Source: Hymenobacter aerilatus (GTDB lineage: Bacteria > Bacteroidota > Bacteroidia > Cytophagales > Hymenobacteraceae). Taken from it: 64,000 nt of DNA. This document shows positions 8,901 through 16,667 of this stretch, piece after piece (within the stretch, counting starts at the first letter, position 1; each line of letters starts with the position of its first letter). The stretch is taken from the NCBI RefSeq assembly GCF_022921095.1, contig NZ_CP095053.1, positions 1,282,501-1,346,500 on the forward strand, written 5' to 3'. A model generated the notes under the pieces. The model saw only the letters and a list, made by a program, of their open reading frames with translations, searched no databases and was not told where the DNA came from. The position numbers were made by a program, and so were the translations under genes.

Positions 8901-9078
8901 CGGCAACCGCAGCATCGGTACGGCCGCGGCAGGTGGTATGCTCATCGGTACCGTGGTAGGGGTTATCCTGATTCCGGGCCTGTATGTGCTGTTTTCGCGG
9001 GACAAGAAAGAGCCGGTAGAGGAAGAGGAAAGCCCTGTGGAGCCCGTAGCCGAGGAAACCGCCCACGCCATTGCTTAA
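5911..9078 (+). CDS. RND multidrug efflux permease (HAE1 family)
   Basis: A 1055-residue inner-membrane proton/drug antiporter of the AcrB/MexB type. It starts with the usual FIRRPVLSLVISLVIVFLGL TM1 and has the PITQFPDIVPPSVTVTARY and NVQNRVQTV porter-domain motifs. TM4 reads AIGIVVDNAIVVVEA; the first Asp of the AcrB Asp407/Asp408 pair is kept and the second is Asn, a frequent variant. The TM10 lysine is present in GLLGKNAILIIEF. The C-terminus is an acidic tail (PVEEEESPVEPVAEET). Full length, with adaptor upstream and outer-membrane factor downstream. The substrate cannot be read from sequence. Confidence 0.93.
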   Translation: MFDIFIRRPVLSLVISLVIVFLGLLALIQLPITQFPDIVPPSVTVTARYTGANAEVCTKAVATPLERAINGVPGMSYLTSVSTNSGITLITVFFQVGTDPDLAAVNVQNRVQTVIDELPEEVIKAGVSTEKEVNSMLLYLNIMSDDKSVGEKFIYNFADINVLQELKRIDGVGFAEIMGSREYSMRVWLQPDRMVALNVSADEVIEAIRAQNVEAAPGKSGESSGGADQELQYVLRYTGKLFEPKQYENIVVRATPDGSVLRLKDVARIEFGSLNYSMTSKIDGRPSAAIMLKQRPGSNASEVIANVKKRMAELKGTSFPPGMTYNIAYDVSRFLDASIHEVMRTLVEAFVLVFLVVFIFLQDWRSTLISALAVPVALVGTLFFMQLLDFSINLLTLFALVLAIGIVVDNAIVVVEAVHVKMTEDHLSPKEATFAAMREIGGAIIAITLVMSAVFVPVSFMDGPVGVFYRQFSLTLAFSIVISGINALTLTPALCALLLRHAPEGEQKGLLGRFFGGFNRYYEGLALRYQRLVRVVANRRVVTIGLMLVFFVATYGITTILPTGFIPTEDQGMIYVNVTTPPGATVERTEKVLDEVQRIAEKLGPVESVSTLAGYSLTTEVAGASYGMGMINLKAWDEREESVQDLIAQLEEKTRYLKDADIQFLPPPTVPGFGNSSGFELRLLDRTGRGDLQQTAQVSNDFIAALEKTPAVGSAFTSFDASFPQYLIHVDQEQAAKKGVTIDKAMSTLQTLMGSFYASNFIRFGQMYKVMVQAAPNFRTKPEDVLKMYVKNDRGEMVPYSTFVRLERVYGPEQLTRYNMYTSAMLNGDAANGFSSGDVINTVAQVAAKELPRGYSYEWSGMTREQVLSGDQALYVFAVVLLFVYLLLAAQYESFLLPLPVILSLPAGIFGAFLFLKLLGLENNIYAQVSLVMLIGLLGKNAILIIEFAVLRRKQGASVLDAAVEGGYSRLRPILMTSFAFIAGLLPLTIATGAGALGNRSIGTAAAGGMLIGTVVGVILIPGLYVLFSRDKKEPVEEEESPVEPVAEETAHAIA

Positions 9079-9102
9079 TGCTTTGAGAAGCTAGAACGAA
9101 TT

Positions 9103-9155
9103 CCCCTCCTTTTTTAAGGAGGGGAGCTAGCCCTAGCCTTAGCTGCTAGCTTCTA
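9103..9155. repeat. Hairpin plus CTAG-rich module, copy 2
   Basis: A perfect 9-bp stem (CCCCTCCTT 9103-9111, AAGGAGGGG 9116-9124) followed by AGCTAGCCCTAGCCTTAGCT and similar CTAG-rich DNA. It duplicates the module at 5813-5870 and sits in the same kind of position, between two genes of the efflux operon. It may attenuate or stabilise transcripts. Confidence 0.5.
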
Positions 9156-9218
9156 ACAACCAAACCATACGCCCAGCAGAAGAACGCCCCTGCCGCCGCC
9201 TTCTCTCCTGATACTTAC

Positions 9219-10688
9219 ATGAATCCTTCTTCTATGACCCGCCGTTTCCTACCCCTGGCTGCTAGTCTGGCGCTGTTGCTGGCCGGTAGCTGCCGCTCGG
9301 TAGGCCCGGTGACGCTGCCCCGCGCTACCCCCATCCCCAACACCTTCGGTAGCGTAACAGACACTGCCACCGTCACCGATACGGTGAGCATGGCCAACCA
9401 GCAGTGGCAGCAATTTTTCACTGACCCCAACCTGGTGGCGCTGCTCGACACGGCTATGCGCTCCAATCCGGACCTGGGCATTGCCATGCAACGGGTAGAG
9501 GCGGCCCGCGCCAATGTGTTTATTGCCCGCGGGGCGCTGTTGCCGGCCGTTACGGGCGTGGCCTCGGCGGGAGTAGAGCGCTACGGCAAATACACCCTCA
9601 ACGGCACCGGCAACTACGACACCAACCTGTCGCCCAACATCGACGGCCGCCGCCTCATCCCAAACCCTACCCCCGATTTCTTTCTGGGCTTGCGTAGTGC
9701 CTGGGAGCTGGATATCTGGGGTAAGTTGCGCAACCGCCGCCGTGCTGCCTTCCTGCGCGTGCTGGCCACTGAAAAAGGTCGCCAGTTTGTGCAAACGGCC
9801 CTGGTGGCCGAAGTAGCCCGCCTCTACTACACTCTGCTGGCCCTTGATAACGAGCTGGTGGTATTGGGTAAAAACCGGGCGTTGCAGGAGCGGGCCGTGG
9901 AAATTGTGAAAATTCAGAAAGCTGGCGGGCGTGCTACGGAGTTGGCCGTGCAGCAGTTCATTGCCCAGCTACTGCGCACGCAAAGCCTGCAATATGAGGC
10001 TCAACAACGCGTAGTAGCCGCCGAAAATGAGCTGAATCGCCTGCTGGGGCGCTACCCCCAGACCATTACCCGTGGCGAGCCTATTGGCGTGCAGCCCCTA
10101 CCCTCCAGCGTGGCCACGGGCGTGCCCGCCATCATGCTCCTGCGCCGCCCCGATGTGCAGCAGGCCGAGCTGGAGCTAACGGCTGCCAAGGCCGACGTGG
10201 CCGCCGCCCGCGCAGCCTTCCTACCCTCGCTGGTGCTCACGCCCTACGTAGGCTTCAACTCGTACCGAACGGCCGTGCTGCTGAATCCTAGTTCCCTGGC
10301 CTACGGGCTGCTGGGTGGCCTTACCGGGCCGGTGCTCAACCGCGCCCCCCTGCGCGCCGACTACGCCCGCAGTGCCGCCGAGCAGCGCACCGCCTACTAC
10401 GAGTACCAGAAAGCCGTGCAAACCGGCTTCGAGGAGGTCGTAACCAACCTGAAAGGCATCCAGAACTACCAGCGCATGTATGAGCTACAGCAGCAGGAAG
10501 TGGAAGCCCTGAACAAGGCCGTCGACATCTCCAACGACCTCTACGGTGTGAACTATTCATCTTACTTAGAAGTAATTACGGCCCAGCGTAACGTACTGGA
10601 GGCCGAGCTGAACCTCACCAACACCCGCCGCGAGCAGTTCCTGCTCCTCATCGACCTCTACCGCGCCCTGGGTGGCGGCTGGGAGTAG
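9219..10688 (+). CDS. Outer-membrane efflux factor (TolC/NodT family lipoprotein)
   Basis: A 489-residue OprM/NodT-type channel, the third part of the efflux system. Signal peptide with lipobox LLAGSC (Cys25 from the ATG at 9219; an alternative ATG at 9234 gives the same mature protein). Two OEP repeats: the first includes ALLDTAMRSNPDLGIAMQRV and GVASAGVERYG, and the second includes VPAIMLLRRPDVQQAELELT, a signature of NodT-like proteins. LRSAWELDIWGKLRNRRRAA is also typical. Ends with a Trp-Glu just before the stop. Confidence 0.9.
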   Translation: MNPSSMTRRFLPLAASLALLLAGSCRSVGPVTLPRATPIPNTFGSVTDTATVTDTVSMANQQWQQFFTDPNLVALLDTAMRSNPDLGIAMQRVEAARANVFIARGALLPAVTGVASAGVERYGKYTLNGTGNYDTNLSPNIDGRRLIPNPTPDFFLGLRSAWELDIWGKLRNRRRAAFLRVLATEKGRQFVQTALVAEVARLYYTLLALDNELVVLGKNRALQERAVEIVKIQKAGGRATELAVQQFIAQLLRTQSLQYEAQQRVVAAENELNRLLGRYPQTITRGEPIGVQPLPSSVATGVPAIMLLRRPDVQQAELELTAAKADVAAARAAFLPSLVLTPYVGFNSYRTAVLLNPSSLAYGLLGGLTGPVLNRAPLRADYARSAAEQRTAYYEYQKAVQTGFEEVVTNLKGIQNYQRMYELQQQEVEALNKAVDISNDLYGVNYSSYLEVITAQRNVLEAELNLTNTRREQFLLLIDLYRALGGGWE

Positions 10689-10697
10689 GGAGTGACT

Positions 10698-10843
10698 AGG
10701 TGCGAGGGTAAAAAATGCCTGTCCTCCTGAGCAGCGCGAAGGACCTTATTACGCATGAACGACAGACGTACCAACGACTCGTTCTCGCGTAATAAGGTCC
10801 TTCGCGCTGCTCAGGAGGACAGGCATTTTTTACCCTCGCACCT
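10698..10843. repeat. Long perfect inverted repeat, copy 2 of the GAAGGACCTT family
   Basis: Perfect 57-bp arms (10698-10754 and 10787-10843) around a 32-nt centre that itself contains GAACGA (10757) and TCGTTC (10779). It lies between the convergent outer-membrane factor and LacI genes, where it can act as a bidirectional terminator. The right end runs into CCTACCTTTG, a -7-like string with no gene downstream on that strand. Confidence 0.85.
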
Positions 10844-10861
10844 TCCTACCTTTGTACCTTA

Positions 10862-12028
10862 TTACTCAACAAAACTGCTTTTCAATGACGACTGCCGTAC
10901 CACTAGGTCGCCGGCAATGACGAAGGTGCGGGGCTGAAAATTTTCTTTCAGCTGCATCTGCTCCAGGAACAGTCGCGCCGCCTGCTGGCCGATACGGTAG
11001 GGGTGGAGGTCGATGGTGGTGAGGCCCGGCTCAATGAGCGCCGCCAGAAACTCGTCGCCGAAGCCCACAATAGCCACGTCCTGCGGCACACGGAGGTTGC
11101 GCTGTTTCATGGCCAGAATCAGGTCAAAGGCATTGGTGTAGTTGATGGCAAATATGGCATCCGGCGGCTCTGGCAGGGCCAGCCAGGTTGTGAGGGCTGC
11201 TTCCGCGGCCTCTGGCCGGAAGTTGATGTGCGCCCGCAGTTCCGGCAGCACGGGCAGGCCGTGCTTCTGCAAAGCGCTCAGGTAGCCTGCTTCCCGCTGC
11301 TGGCTGATGAGCAGGGAGGGTGGCCCGGCCAGAATGGCAATGCGCTGGCAGCCTTGCTCAATAAGGTGCTCCGTGAGTACGAAGGCAGCGTGCCAGTCAT
11401 CCAGAATTACTTTGGCGCTGTCTACCTCGTGGCTTACCCGGTCGAAGTGTACCACCGGAATACCCCGGCTGGCGGGGGCCTTCACGTGGTCGAAGTTCTC
11501 GGTTTCACGGGAGTGACAGATCAGCAAACCATCTACCCGGCTGGCTACCAATGCCTGCACGTTGCTCACCTCCGTCTGGTACGACTCCTTCGACTGGCAG
11601 ATCATCACGCGGTAGCCTGCCTCGGCCGCTACTTGCTGAATGCCGCTGACGGCTGTGGCAAAAAACGGCCGCTCAATATCCGGTATCACCACGCCAATGG
11701 TGTTGGTTTCGCTGCTTTTGAGGCTCTGGGCCAAAAGGTTGGGTTGGTAATCGAGCTGGCGGGCTACCTCCAGTATAGCCTGCCGAGTGTTGGCATTTAT
11801 ATCAGTGTGCCCATTCATGGCCCGCGATACGGTAGAGGGGGCCACGCCTAGCACTTTGGCTACGTCGCTGATGGTGGTTTGGTGGCGCTTGCGGGCCGGG
11901 GCGGGCGGTGCCGTGGCCGCATCGGTAAAATGGTAGTTGCAGCTTTTGCAGAAGTAGCGCTGGCGTCCCCGGATAAAGCCGGCCCGCATCACAGAGTCGG
12001 CCAAGCTGCACTTCGTACACTTCATCAT
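10862..12028 (-). CDS. LacI-family regulator with N-terminal zinc ribbon
   Basis: About 388 residues. N-terminal zinc ribbon (Cys4, Cys7, Cys27, Cys30: CTKC, then GRQRYFCKSC) of the type that heads IS1/InsA-like transposases, a Pro/Ala linker, a LacI helix-turn-helix (about 51-75; TTISDVAKVLGVAPSTVSRA), then a periplasmic-binding-protein-like ligand domain (about 112-385; TNTIGVVIPDIERPFFATAV, ending near IGQQAARLFLEQM). Normal LacI proteins start at the helix-turn-helix. Start chosen at the MMKC double Met (12028/12025); the longer frame begins beyond the promoter box at 12101-12108. Divergent from uxuA. Likely represses the xylan/glucuronate genes through the palindromes at 12149 and 26114 (inference). 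Confidence 0.85.
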   Translation of the reverse strand: MMKCTKCSLADSVMRAGFIRGRQRYFCKSCNYHFTDAATAPPAPARKRHQTTISDVAKVLGVAPSTVSRAMNGHTDINANTRQAILEVARQLDYQPNLLAQSLKSSETNTIGVVIPDIERPFFATAVSGIQQVAAEAGYRVMICQSKESYQTEVSNVQALVASRVDGLLICHSRETENFDHVKAPASRGIPVVHFDRVSHEVDSAKVILDDWHAAFVLTEHLIEQGCQRIAILAGPPSLLISQQREAGYLSALQKHGLPVLPELRAHINFRPEAAEAALTTWLALPEPPDAIFAINYTNAFDLILAMKQRNLRVPQDVAIVGFGDEFLAALIEPGLTTIDLHPYRIGQQAARLFLEQMQLKENFQPRTFVIAGDLVVRQSSLKSSFVE

Positions 12029-12100
12029 AGCTGAATAGTATTTTGGGGGAGGGAGGTGAGAGTAAGCGACTGATCGGGTAAGAATAGTCGTTTCATTATT

Positions 12101-12128
12101 CAAAGATAAACTTCAAATATTTTTTCAA
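12101..12128 (-). promoter_or_regulatory. Promoter of the LacI-type regulator
   Basis: On the minus strand, TATCTTTG (12108-12101) is an exact -7 consensus, preceded after 17 bp by TTG (12128-12126). Predicted transcription start is about 65-70 bp before the ATG. The LacI-type operator lies 21 bp further upstream. Confidence 0.55.
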
Positions 12129-12148
12129 TAAAATAACGAAAAAAATAC

Positions 12149-12182
12149 CTATCGGAACCGTTTTCGAAAACGTTTACGATAC
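12149..12182. promoter_or_regulatory. LacI-type operator between lacI and uxuA
   Basis: An imperfect 34-bp palindrome centred at 12165/12166, with core CCGTTTTCGAAAACG. Positions 12149-12172 are identical to 26114-26137, the left 24 bases of the perfect palindrome before xylB. The central CG flanked by inverted half-sites is typical of LacI/GalR binding sites. It could control both divergent genes. Assignment to the neighbouring regulator is inference. Confidence 0.7.
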
Positions 12183-12352
12183 TTTTATTTGCTAAAAAGG
12201 TCCTTTTGCAGGCTACTGTAACGTTTGCGGAGACGATTGTATGGTTAACTTCGACAGAAATCAGCGCCTCAGGAGCGTCTGCCAATCTTTCTGACAGAAA
12301 GCCGTTATCGCTCCTAAAGTGTTAAAAAATTTGTATTATATATAGTTAGGTC
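12183..12352 (+). other. Leader/promoter region of uxuA
   Basis: A 170-bp AT-rich region with no gene. It contains a TAACGTTTG string (about 12217), a loose -7 match, and a perfect palindrome CTTTCTG-A-CAGAAAG at 12287-12301 that could be a second regulator site. No clear promoter can be fixed. Confidence 0.3.
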
Positions 12353-13603
12353 ATGTTGCATACGATGCGTTGGTTTGGTCCTCAAGATCCGGTTCCGTTA
12401 GCTACGCTGCGGCAGGCTGGTTGCGCTGGCGTAGTAACGGCACTGCACCAACTGCCGGTAGGAGCGGTGTGGAGCGTGGCCGATATCCGGGCCCGCCAGC
12501 AGCTGATCGAGGCCGACAACGACCAGCTAGCTCCCCTGCATTGGGCCGTGGTAGAAAGCCTACCCGTGCACGAGGACATCAAAAAAGGACGCTCTACCCG
12601 CGACCAATACATTGCCAACTACCAGGAATCGTTGCGCAATTTGGCGGCCTGCGGCATCCGTACGGTGTGCTACAACTTTATGCCCGTGCTAGACTGGTCG
12701 CGCACCAACCTGAGCTACCCTATGCCCGACGGCTCGCGGGCCTTACGCTTTGTGTGGCAGGACTTTGCCCTGTTCGACCTATACATTCTGCGCCGCCCCG
12801 GTGCCGAGTCCGACTACGAGCCTGCCGTGGCCGAAGCGGCCCGCCAGCAGTTTACGGCCATGTCGGCAGAAGAGGTACAACGTCTGACCAACGTGGTGCT
12901 GCTAGGCCTGCCCGGTTCGGAAGAGGCCTTTGAACTGCATCAGTTTCAGTCGTTGCTAGATGAGTATGCCACCATCGACGCCGCTACCCTACGCGACAAC
13001 CTACACTACTTCGTGCAGGCCGTGGCGCCCGTGGCCGAGGAATTGGGCATTGGCCTGTGCATCCACCCCGACGACCCGCCCTACCCCCTGCTGGGCCTAC
13101 CCCGCGTGGTAAGCACTGAGGCCGACCTGACGACCTTGCTTGCGGCCTGCGACGTGCCCGCCAACGGCATCACGTTTTGCACTGGCTCGTTGGGCGTGCG
13201 CCCCGACAACGATCTGTCCGGCATGGTGCAGCGCCTGTGCCACCGCATCCACTTTGTGCACCTGCGCTCCACCAAGCGCGAAGAAAACCCACGCAACTTC
13301 CACGAGGCCGACCACCTCACCGGCGACGTGGACATGTACGCCGTGGTGCGTGCCCTGGTAGAGGAGGAACTGCGCCGGGAAGCTGCCGGCGAAGACAAAA
13401 CCGCCCTCCCCATGCGCCCCGACCACGGCCACCAGATGCTAGATGATCTGGAAAAGCGCACCTACCCTGGCTATTCTGCTATCGGCCGCCTGCGCGGCCT
13501 AGCCGAGCTGCGTGGCCTGGAGCTGGGTATCCGCCGCAGTCTGGTAGACCCTTCTACCTCCGAAAAGCCGGCAGTTGCTTCGCTCTATGCTGACAAAGTT
13601 TGA
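12353..13603 (+). CDS. uxuA: Mannonate dehydratase UxuA
   Basis: A 416-residue enzyme converting D-mannonate to 2-keto-3-deoxygluconate in glucuronate catabolism. The start MLHTMRWFGPQDPVPL aligns with the family opening MxxTWRWYGPxDPVSL. Further family blocks include WAVVESLPVHEDIK, YNFMPVLDWSRT, LGIGLCIHPDDPPYPLLGLP, FVHLRSTKRE, FHEADHLTGDVDM and MRPDHGHQML; the His/Cys/Asp residues in these are the expected metal and active-site region. It heads a five-gene run with GH67, an SDR and SusC/D, consistent with handling the glucuronic acid released from xylan. Confidence 0.94.
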   Translation: MLHTMRWFGPQDPVPLATLRQAGCAGVVTALHQLPVGAVWSVADIRARQQLIEADNDQLAPLHWAVVESLPVHEDIKKGRSTRDQYIANYQESLRNLAACGIRTVCYNFMPVLDWSRTNLSYPMPDGSRALRFVWQDFALFDLYILRRPGAESDYEPAVAEAARQQFTAMSAEEVQRLTNVVLLGLPGSEEAFELHQFQSLLDEYATIDAATLRDNLHYFVQAVAPVAEELGIGLCIHPDDPPYPLLGLPRVVSTEADLTTLLAACDVPANGITFCTGSLGVRPDNDLSGMVQRLCHRIHFVHLRSTKREENPRNFHEADHLTGDVDMYAVVRALVEEELRREAAGEDKTALPMRPDHGHQMLDDLEKRTYPGYSAIGRLRGLAELRGLELGIRRSLVDPSTSEKPAVASLYADKV

Positions 13604-13676
13604 GTAGATAAATAATTGATTTTCAGATAAAAATAAAATAGTGGCTACCTGTATGGTTAGTCAAGACGCTACCCCT

Positions 13677-15782
13677 ATGCCGTACCGCTACCTGCTGTTG
13701 TCACTGCTTCTAAGCCTACTTGCCCACCGCGGCCTCGCCGACGATGGGTACCGGCTATGGCTGAAGTACGACCAACTACCGGATGCCGGCCAACGCAAGG
13801 TAGCCCTTCGCAATACGCGCTTTATTGCGGTACCGACCAACGCGTCGGCTACGCTGCAAGCCGCTGCCCGCGAGTTGCAAACGGGGTTGCAAGGGTTGCT
13901 AGGACAGGCAGTGCCGGTAGGAGGGGAGGCCCGCGGCAAAGGCGGTATTGTGCTAGCCGTGGCCCCCGACCCCGCGCTGGGCCGGGAGGGCTACCGGGTG
14001 GCGGTACAAGATGGCAACATCCGGATCAGTGCTGCTACCGATGTGGGCGTGCTCTACGGTAGCTTCGCGCTGCTGCGCCACGTGCAAACAGGGCAGCCGC
14101 TGGCCGGTGTCAGCCTGAGCAGTCAGCCCAAAATTCAGTACAGGTTGCTGAATCACTGGGACAACCCCAATGGTACCGTGGAGCGTGGCTACGCGGGTTC
14201 CAGCATCTGGAAGTGGCAGGAATTACCCGAAGTGCTCGACCCGCGCTACCAGGATTACGCCCGCGCCAACGCATCTATTGGTATCAACGGCGCAGTGCTC
14301 AACAACGTGAATGCCAGCCCGCGCCTGCTCACGGCAGAATACCTGCGCAAGGTGGCGGCTCTGGCCAATGTGATGCGCCCCTATGGTATTCGGGTGTATT
14401 TATCGGTGTTTTGGGCGGCGCCCAAAGTACTGGGCGGCCTCCCCACCGCCGACCCGCTCGACCCACAAGTGCAGCGCTGGTGGACAGCTAAAATCAACGA
14501 AATCTACCAGGCCGTGCCCGATTTCGGGGGCTTTGTGGTGAAGGCAAATTCGGAGGGCGAACCAGGGCCGCAGGATTACGGTCGCACCCACGCCGATGGG
14601 GCCAACATGCTAGCCGAAGCCTTGGGTCAGCACGACGGCATTGTCATGTGGCGCGCCTTTGTATACAAAGCTGGTCCCAACGGCGACCGGTTCAAGCAAG
14701 CCTATGAAGAGTTTCAGCCGCTGGATGGGCAGTTCGACCCGAAGGTGCTGGTGCAGGTGAAAAACGGGCCGATTGATTTTCAGTCGCGGGAGCCGTTTCA
14801 CCCATTATTTGGCAAGATGCCCCGCACGCCGTTGGTGCTGGAAGTGCAGCTCACACAGGAGTACCTGGGCTTTGCAACCCACCTGGTTTACTTGGGGCCG
14901 CTAATAAAGGAATGCCTCGAAGCCGACACCTACGCCAAAGGGCCGGGCTCCACGGTAGCCAAGGTAGTGGATGGCAGCCTGGAGCAACACCGCATCAGTG
15001 GCATTGCCGGGGTAGCCAATATCGGTTCTGACCGCAACTGGACGGGGCACCCCGTAGGACAGGCCAACTGGTACGCGTTTGGGCGCCTGGCCTGGGACTA
15101 TACCCTCACTGCGAAAGCAATTGCGCAGGAATGGACGCAGATGACGCTAACCCGCGACCCTGCCGCCGTGCCAACTATCGTGCAGTTACTGGATCAGTCG
15201 CGCAGCATCTACGTGCGCTACACCACGCCACTGGGCCTGCACCACATTATGGGCCAGACGTTGCACTATGGTCCCGAGCCCTGGCTAGCCAAAAGCGCCC
15301 GCCCCGACTGGACCGCCGTGTACTACCACCGCGCCGATGCCGAGGGCCTGGGCTTCGATCGTACCGCCCAGGGTAGCAATGCCCTGAGCCTCTACTACCC
15401 GCCCGTACAGCAGCAATGGGGCACGATGGCTACCTGCCCACTCAACTACTTGCTCTGGTTTCATCACGTGCCCTGGGATTATAAGCTGAGCACCGGCCGC
15501 ACGCTCTGGAATGAGCTGACTACCCGCTACTACACTGGCGCCGACTCGGTGCAGTGGATGCAGAAACAGTGGGCGCAGGTGCAGCCCGCCGTGGACCCCG
15601 CCCTGCACGCCGACGTGACAGCCCGCCTGCGCGTGCAGCAGCGCGAGGCCCTGTGGTGGCGCGATGCCTGCGTGCTCTACTTTCAGACCGTGGCGCGCCG
15701 CCCCCTGCCGCCCGGCTTACCGCCGCCTACCCGCACCCTGGCTGACATCAAAGAGCAAGTTGATACTTACCAACTCCGCTAA
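13677..15782 (+). CDS. GH67 alpha-glucuronidase
   Basis: About 701 residues. It releases (4-O-methyl)glucuronic acid from the non-reducing end of xylo-oligosaccharides. The start at MPYRYLLLSLLLSLLAHRGL gives a signal peptide; earlier GTG (13641) and ATG (13653) starts in frame only add a polar leader. Catalytic signatures: general acid Glu in VKANSEGEPGPQDYGRTHAD, and the two carboxylates expected to activate water, Asp in VKNGPIDFQSREP and Glu in LEVQLTQEYLG. The C-terminal domain has WFHHVPWDYKLSTGRTLWNE. Acts after GH10 and SusC/D and hands uronate to the UxuA branch. Confidence 0.92.
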   Translation: MPYRYLLLSLLLSLLAHRGLADDGYRLWLKYDQLPDAGQRKVALRNTRFIAVPTNASATLQAAARELQTGLQGLLGQAVPVGGEARGKGGIVLAVAPDPALGREGYRVAVQDGNIRISAATDVGVLYGSFALLRHVQTGQPLAGVSLSSQPKIQYRLLNHWDNPNGTVERGYAGSSIWKWQELPEVLDPRYQDYARANASIGINGAVLNNVNASPRLLTAEYLRKVAALANVMRPYGIRVYLSVFWAAPKVLGGLPTADPLDPQVQRWWTAKINEIYQAVPDFGGFVVKANSEGEPGPQDYGRTHADGANMLAEALGQHDGIVMWRAFVYKAGPNGDRFKQAYEEFQPLDGQFDPKVLVQVKNGPIDFQSREPFHPLFGKMPRTPLVLEVQLTQEYLGFATHLVYLGPLIKECLEADTYAKGPGSTVAKVVDGSLEQHRISGIAGVANIGSDRNWTGHPVGQANWYAFGRLAWDYTLTAKAIAQEWTQMTLTRDPAAVPTIVQLLDQSRSIYVRYTTPLGLHHIMGQTLHYGPEPWLAKSARPDWTAVYYHRADAEGLGFDRTAQGSNALSLYYPPVQQQWGTMATCPLNYLLWFHHVPWDYKLSTGRTLWNELTTRYYTGADSVQWMQKQWAQVQPAVDPALHADVTARLRVQQREALWWRDACVLYFQTVARRPLPPGLPPPTRTLADIKEQVDTYQLR

Positions 15783-15818
15783 TATTTCACTCATTCTCAA
15801 CTGTCTCGCTCCTGGTAC

Positions 15819-16637
15819 ATGAATACGCATTTGGTTTCTCCGGCTTCTAACGGCCACGCGTCGCACCCAGCGGCGCAGCCGCGCAATGTCTTCTCTCTGG
15901 AAGGCCGCCTGGCTCTCATTACGGGTGGTGGCAGCGGTATTGGGCTGGAAATAGCCCGTTGCATGCTCACGGCGGGTGCTACCGTCGTGATTACGGGACG
16001 TCGGGAAGAGGTTCTGAAAGAGGCCGTAGCTGGCCTAGGCGAGCGGGCTGCCTACCTGGTGAATGACGTGACCGAGCGAGCCTCGCTGGAGGAACTGGTG
16101 GAGCAAATCGAAACCACCCACGGCCCGCTGGATATCCTCGTCAACAACGCCGGTATCAACCTAAAAAAGCCCGCTCTGGAAGTCACCGACGAGGAATTTG
16201 ACCGCATTGTGCACACCAACCTGAACGCGGTATTTGCCCTCACCCGTGTGTGCGCCCAGCGCATGATGACCCGCCAGCGCGGCGTGATTCTGATGATTTC
16301 GTCGATGGCTGCCTACTACGGTATCGACCGGGTAGCCGCCTACGCTGCTTCCAAAGCCGGACTGGAAGGTATGGTGAAAGTGCTAGCCTCGGAGTTTTCG
16401 GGCGCCGGGGTGCGGGTGAATGCCATTGCGCCCGGCTTCATTGAAACGGCCATGAGTCGCACCGCCATGAACAACGACCCCGACCGCCGCGACCGGGCCA
16501 TGCGCCGCACGCCCATGGGCAAGTTTGGTCAGCCCGAAGACATCGGCTACGCCGCCGTTTTCCTGGCCTCCGACGCGGCCCGCTACATCACCGGCGCCTC
16601 GCTGCCCGTGGATGGCGGCAACTCCATTGGATTCTAG
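15819..16637 (+). CDS. SDR-family oxidoreductase, probable fructuronate/mannonate reductase
   Basis: A 272-residue classical short-chain dehydrogenase. NAD(P) motif TGGGSGIG (about 35-42), NNAG, catalytic Ser in MISSMAAYYG and YAASK, and a VNAIAPGFIETAM segment; C-terminus GASLPVDGGNSIGF. Families of this kind (gluconate 5-dehydrogenase/KduD-like) can replace UxuB. Sitting directly after uxuA and GH67, it probably interconverts D-fructuronate and D-mannonate. That substrate is inferred from context only. The first 24 residues are polar and variable, so a later start is possible. Confidence 0.8.
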   Translation: MNTHLVSPASNGHASHPAAQPRNVFSLEGRLALITGGGSGIGLEIARCMLTAGATVVITGRREEVLKEAVAGLGERAAYLVNDVTERASLEELVEQIETTHGPLDILVNNAGINLKKPALEVTDEEFDRIVHTNLNAVFALTRVCAQRMMTRQRGVILMISSMAAYYGIDRVAAYAASKAGLEGMVKVLASEFSGAGVRVNAIAPGFIETAMSRTAMNNDPDRRDRAMRRTPMGKFGQPEDIGYAAVFLASDAARYITGASLPVDGGNSIGF

Positions 16638-16667
16638 TTTTTAATGTTTCTCCAAATTCCTGCCATC

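Noticed and set aside
10755..10937. 60-residue plus-strand frame
   Set aside because: It lies within the palindromic repeat and the antisense of the LacI gene's end.
11003..11851. 282-residue plus-strand frame
   Set aside because: Antisense to the LacI-family gene, whose domains are clear; the plus-strand product has no motif.
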